A stretch of 64,000 nucleotides of DNA, taken from assembly GCA_030549335.1 (NCBI GenBank), contig CM060194.1, forward strand, positions 61,470,547 to 61,534,546, in the 5' to 3' direction. This document shows, piece after piece, positions 61,062-64,000 of this stretch; positions within the stretch are counted from its first letter, which is position 1; each line of letters begins with the position of its first letter. The position numbers and the translations under genes are program-made. A model generated the notes under the pieces. The model saw only the letters and a list, made by a program, of their open reading frames with translations, did no database searches and was not told the origin of the DNA. Origin of the DNA: Pontederia crassipes (Eukaryota > Streptophyta > Magnoliopsida > Commelinales > Pontederiaceae).

Positions 61062-62993
61062 TTCCTGAACACTTCTACTTCACAGTCACATATATATGCC
61101 TGGGCACACAACGTTGCATCTTTCCTGTGTACACAACTCCTTGTAAGATGCGAAGGTAAAAGTAAGAGAAACACTGCTGCAGACTATGGAGGAGAGGAAA
61201 ATCAAAGAACTGACTTTGTAAGAAGGGTTGAGGGTTGGAATATCCTTCTCCATTTCGTTATCATTTGTATATGAGTACTTACTGTAAAGCACATTTACGA
61301 CGATGTATCTTTTCATTTTATTCAATTTAACAATGCGATTATTTCGCTCAAGCTGCAGCCTACATATATGAGTTGTTCCTTTTCGTTACTTAAATATCAA
61401 AACACTTAAATTAGTGCATGCACCGTTCCCTTGAACTGCCTCCTTTTCCGACAAACGTACTGCTTCGTTCGTTGGTGGTTATCTCCTCCGGCAATGTGAT
61501 CGTGAACCGACGCACCGGCGGCAACCGTCCGTGACCAACGATGGCCGCACTATAACAAGGGATTATTACGATTGCTTAATAGAAAATATGCTTACGAGCA
61601 AAATAGTTTTTTGTACATTTAAAAAATATCGTTTAAATTCTTTTTTAATTTTGTTTAAAAGATACCTGTTTTTTTATGTTTGGTTATGTATCAAAAGACA
61701 AATTAAAAAATACGGATTAAATAATTTATGATTTTAACATGCAGAACAATGTTTTAGAGGACCTTTACCTATATAAAGAAAGGATTATTTGCTCGATCAT
61801 ATTTTTTTTGGCCAAGAGAAAAATGTTTCTTTACGAGGAAACTAAAATAAAGGGAATGGTTGCAATTTGCCAATAGTCATTTCATAATGGAAGACGGATT
61901 AGTTGAGTAAGATTCTTATTTTTCTTACCATCTTATTAATTAGAGAGTATCAAGTAGTCTCATAAGTCAGAAATACAATGTGTTATTAATTTATTATCCT
62001 CCGCCATATGCCTCCAAAGTGCAGAAATAATGCAAGTATAACTCAAAAAATCAAATCTAGCCAAGATTTTAATTTTACATACAAAATTATGAAATTTTAA
62101 ATTAATTACAAATATAATTTATGTTTTATTAAGAAAATATTAATTCAACTATCATCTGACATAACATAAACGTTTAAGTTTTAAAAATAATTAAAATTAA
62201 TAATTCATCATTCTATTCTTTTTACAATATAAAAAATTAATAAATTATCAATGTAAAATAATATTATATTTACAATTGTACGTAATAAAGTTAATGAACT
62301 GATATTTAAAATCTTTCTTTATCTAGTTGTAATATATATACTAAAATCTAAATTAATTTCAAGTAATTTTTTTAAAATAATGGAATATTAATCTTAATCA
62401 TTTTTAAAGTTTAAAAATTTGTGATTGCTAAACTAAAATTTTTAAATAAAAATATAATACTAGACTATCTTTGTAATCAATTTAAAATTCATAACCTTTT
62501 ACAACAAAATAAAAATTTACACTAAACAAAACAAAAATTCAGGCTTCTTATGTAATTTACCCAAACAATGAAATGGAATAAGATTTTGTTGTTGTTGTAA
62601 TGAAAATAATCAATTCCCTCCAACTCAGCATTTTTTTAAGTAAAAGATTACAATTTCCTGTTTTCGTAAGGATACACAAAAAGACCCGAGATGCAATACA
62701 ACCACGTATATACTGCAACAAGTAACGAAAACAGATATTTCAAGTGAAAAAGACTGCCAATTTCCAAATGCAGGAGTTTACAGGAGGAAGTAGAACTTCA
62801 ATTTGGCGAAGTAGAAAGAGAAGGAATGCGAACACAAGTATCTCACATAGACTTTTATCTGATATATTCACATCTTGATAAACGGGAACGAACCAACTGC
62901 TCACATAAATATTCACAGCAACGCTATGAATTTTTTGCTACACAATTTCTTTTAGCCAATTAAATACACAAATATGATATGCATCAACAATGT
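61062..62993. other. 3' flanks of the convergent TLC and Rab5 genes
   Basis: 61062-61330 is the TLC 3' untranslated region. A GC-rich patch of unknown origin lies at 61435-61550. 61560-62590 is very AT-rich with nothing recognised. About 62600-62993 should be the Rab5 3' untranslated region. A short TTGTTGTTGTTG at 62587-62598 could be a tiny LINE tail or chance. Confidence 0.4.
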
Positions 62994-63503
62994 TCACGAA
63001 GAACAGCAGGAAGATGAGCTAGCTACATTTGTGGAAGGTCGAGCAGCTAGAACCATGCCTTGAGGATTCTGTATTGGTTGCATCTGGATTAATCTTTTTG
63101 CTGAAACAAGAGCCACAAGTGGCATTAGTTAACAAACAATGATGTTCACAATCTTTATCTTTGCACACGATCAATGCAAGACATTGTTTGCTACCACATG
63201 GAAGTTTTATCATTGGGACAACGCACAAACTATTCGAAGATGCCTTTTTCCAATTGAATACATGGAGTCAGAACTTCATACTATCCACTAAAAGACGTGG
63301 GAAAACTTTATGAAGAAGATAATGGTGCATGCATGTAGATTTTAAACCAAGGCAACAAAATTAGCATCAATTCCTAGAACTGATTTGCCTTCATTGCAAC
63401 GCAACTTACCAATCTCGTAGAATATGTCATTAACATTAATTGCTGTTTTGGCAGAAGTTTCCATGAAAAAAAGGCCATTCTCCTGAGCATAGGCTTGAGC
63501 TTC
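62994..63503 (-). CDS. Rab5-type small GTPase (RABF2 class), last two exons, partial
   Basis: Two minus-strand exons: 63503-63410 and 63100-62994, with GT-AG borders (GTAAGT donor). The first encodes [20 protein letters not shown] and [11 protein letters not shown], containing the ETSAKT guanine-binding G5 loop. The second completes it with [20 protein letters not shown] and [15 protein letters not shown], ending in a CCxx-type geranylgeranylation signal. The sequence matches plant RABF2 (ARA7/RHA1), which drives endosome fusion and vacuolar sorting at multivesicular bodies. It is not the N-myristoylated ARA6 type, whose C-terminus lacks the cysteines. Exons for the P-loop, switch regions and NKxD motif must lie beyond 64000. 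Confidence 0.92.
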
Positions 63504-64000
63504 CTGAAGTTTAAACCAATTTACTAATTGCATCAAGAGTAGAATAACGTGAAAGAAAAAAAGGCCAATTTGATACATTCTTTTAGGCGCACATCGGGGC
63601 AATGAAGAAGAAATGGATAAAGAACACTTGAAACATTATTACCATATATAATAATGTCTATGATGAGAGAGACTGTCTGACCGGTAAACTAAACACTGAG
63701 CTTCTATGAAGGAAATTGGTACATATTGCTTCAATTAATGTTACAATGTACACAACTGAGATGACTTATTTCATAAAATTGGTCATTAACCATCAACAAG
63801 GCCAACTGAAGGAGATGAATTAAGATAATAGTTAAATCAGTGAGATTTGTGGAGACTCCATCAGCAACTTGGAAAAATATATGGGTTAGTGAGCACATAT
63901 CTTCTTTTGTGAAATGAAAGCATATCAAACTTTGGATAAATTACTTCCCACCAAGTTTTCACTAAACTTCATTAGCCAATGTTAACGTAGCCGAAGTATT
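63504..64000 (-). other. intron of the Rab5 gene
   Basis: No Rab5 exon (the one carrying the NKxD motif is next) can be found on the minus strand up to the window edge, so this is taken as intronic. The 65-codon minus frame at 63731-63928 has no Rab motif. Confidence 0.6.

Noticed and set aside
62587-62598. TTGTTGTTGTTG as another LINE tail
   Set aside because: Too short, without the adjoining LINE sequence or a target-site duplication.

Overview
This is a stretch of AT-rich flowering-plant nuclear DNA: spliced genes with GT-AG introns, plant-only protein families (PORR, DUF7086, MYB80-type R2R3-MYB, BOI-type RING, Rab5/RABF) and many small plant transposons. The transposon mix, with an RTE-clade LINE, MULE, foldback and PIF/hAT-like MITEs and a possible Helitron, fits a medium-sized angiosperm genome. 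A monocot is possible but not shown by the sequence.

Six genes are well supported. From left to right they are: a ten-exon EXA1/GYF-domain translational regulator (4809-14153, +); an intronless DUF7086 gene (25405-26112, -); a three-exon BOI/SBP1-type RING E3 ligase (38678-39820, -); an intronless PORR-domain organelle RNA-splicing factor (47738-48925, -), divergent from a three-exon MYB80 tapetum regulator (50896-52070, +) that uses a GC-AG intron; and an eight-coding-exon TLC-domain membrane protein (58467-61061, +). The last two exons of a Rab5-type GTPase (62994-63503, -) run off the right edge. Three short exon-like reading frames remain unassigned (378-458 +, 26655-26733 -, 42545-42694 -). 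The genes do not form a pathway; this is ordinary dispersed plant gene content.

The space between genes is transposon-rich. One RTE LINE of about 3.2 kb has both ends intact but its reading frames are broken (15745-18915). A 229-bp element nearby is made only of that LINE's two ends (14617-14845). Two LINE 3' tails carry target-site duplications (2932-3019, 46594-46668). There is also a MULE with 9-bp target-site duplications (49163-49670), several foldback or MITE elements, a 0.7-kb tandem duplication (23104-24508), and a three-copy 440-bp array that may be repeated Helitron 5' ends (35251-36590). A compound ATA/GAT microsatellite of about 250 bp lies at 26796-27044. I found no undescribed multi-gene system; the most interesting items are the LINE-derived short element, the nested insertions, the Helitron-end array, the palindrome cluster at 28.8-29.15 kb and the GC-AG intron in the MYB gene.
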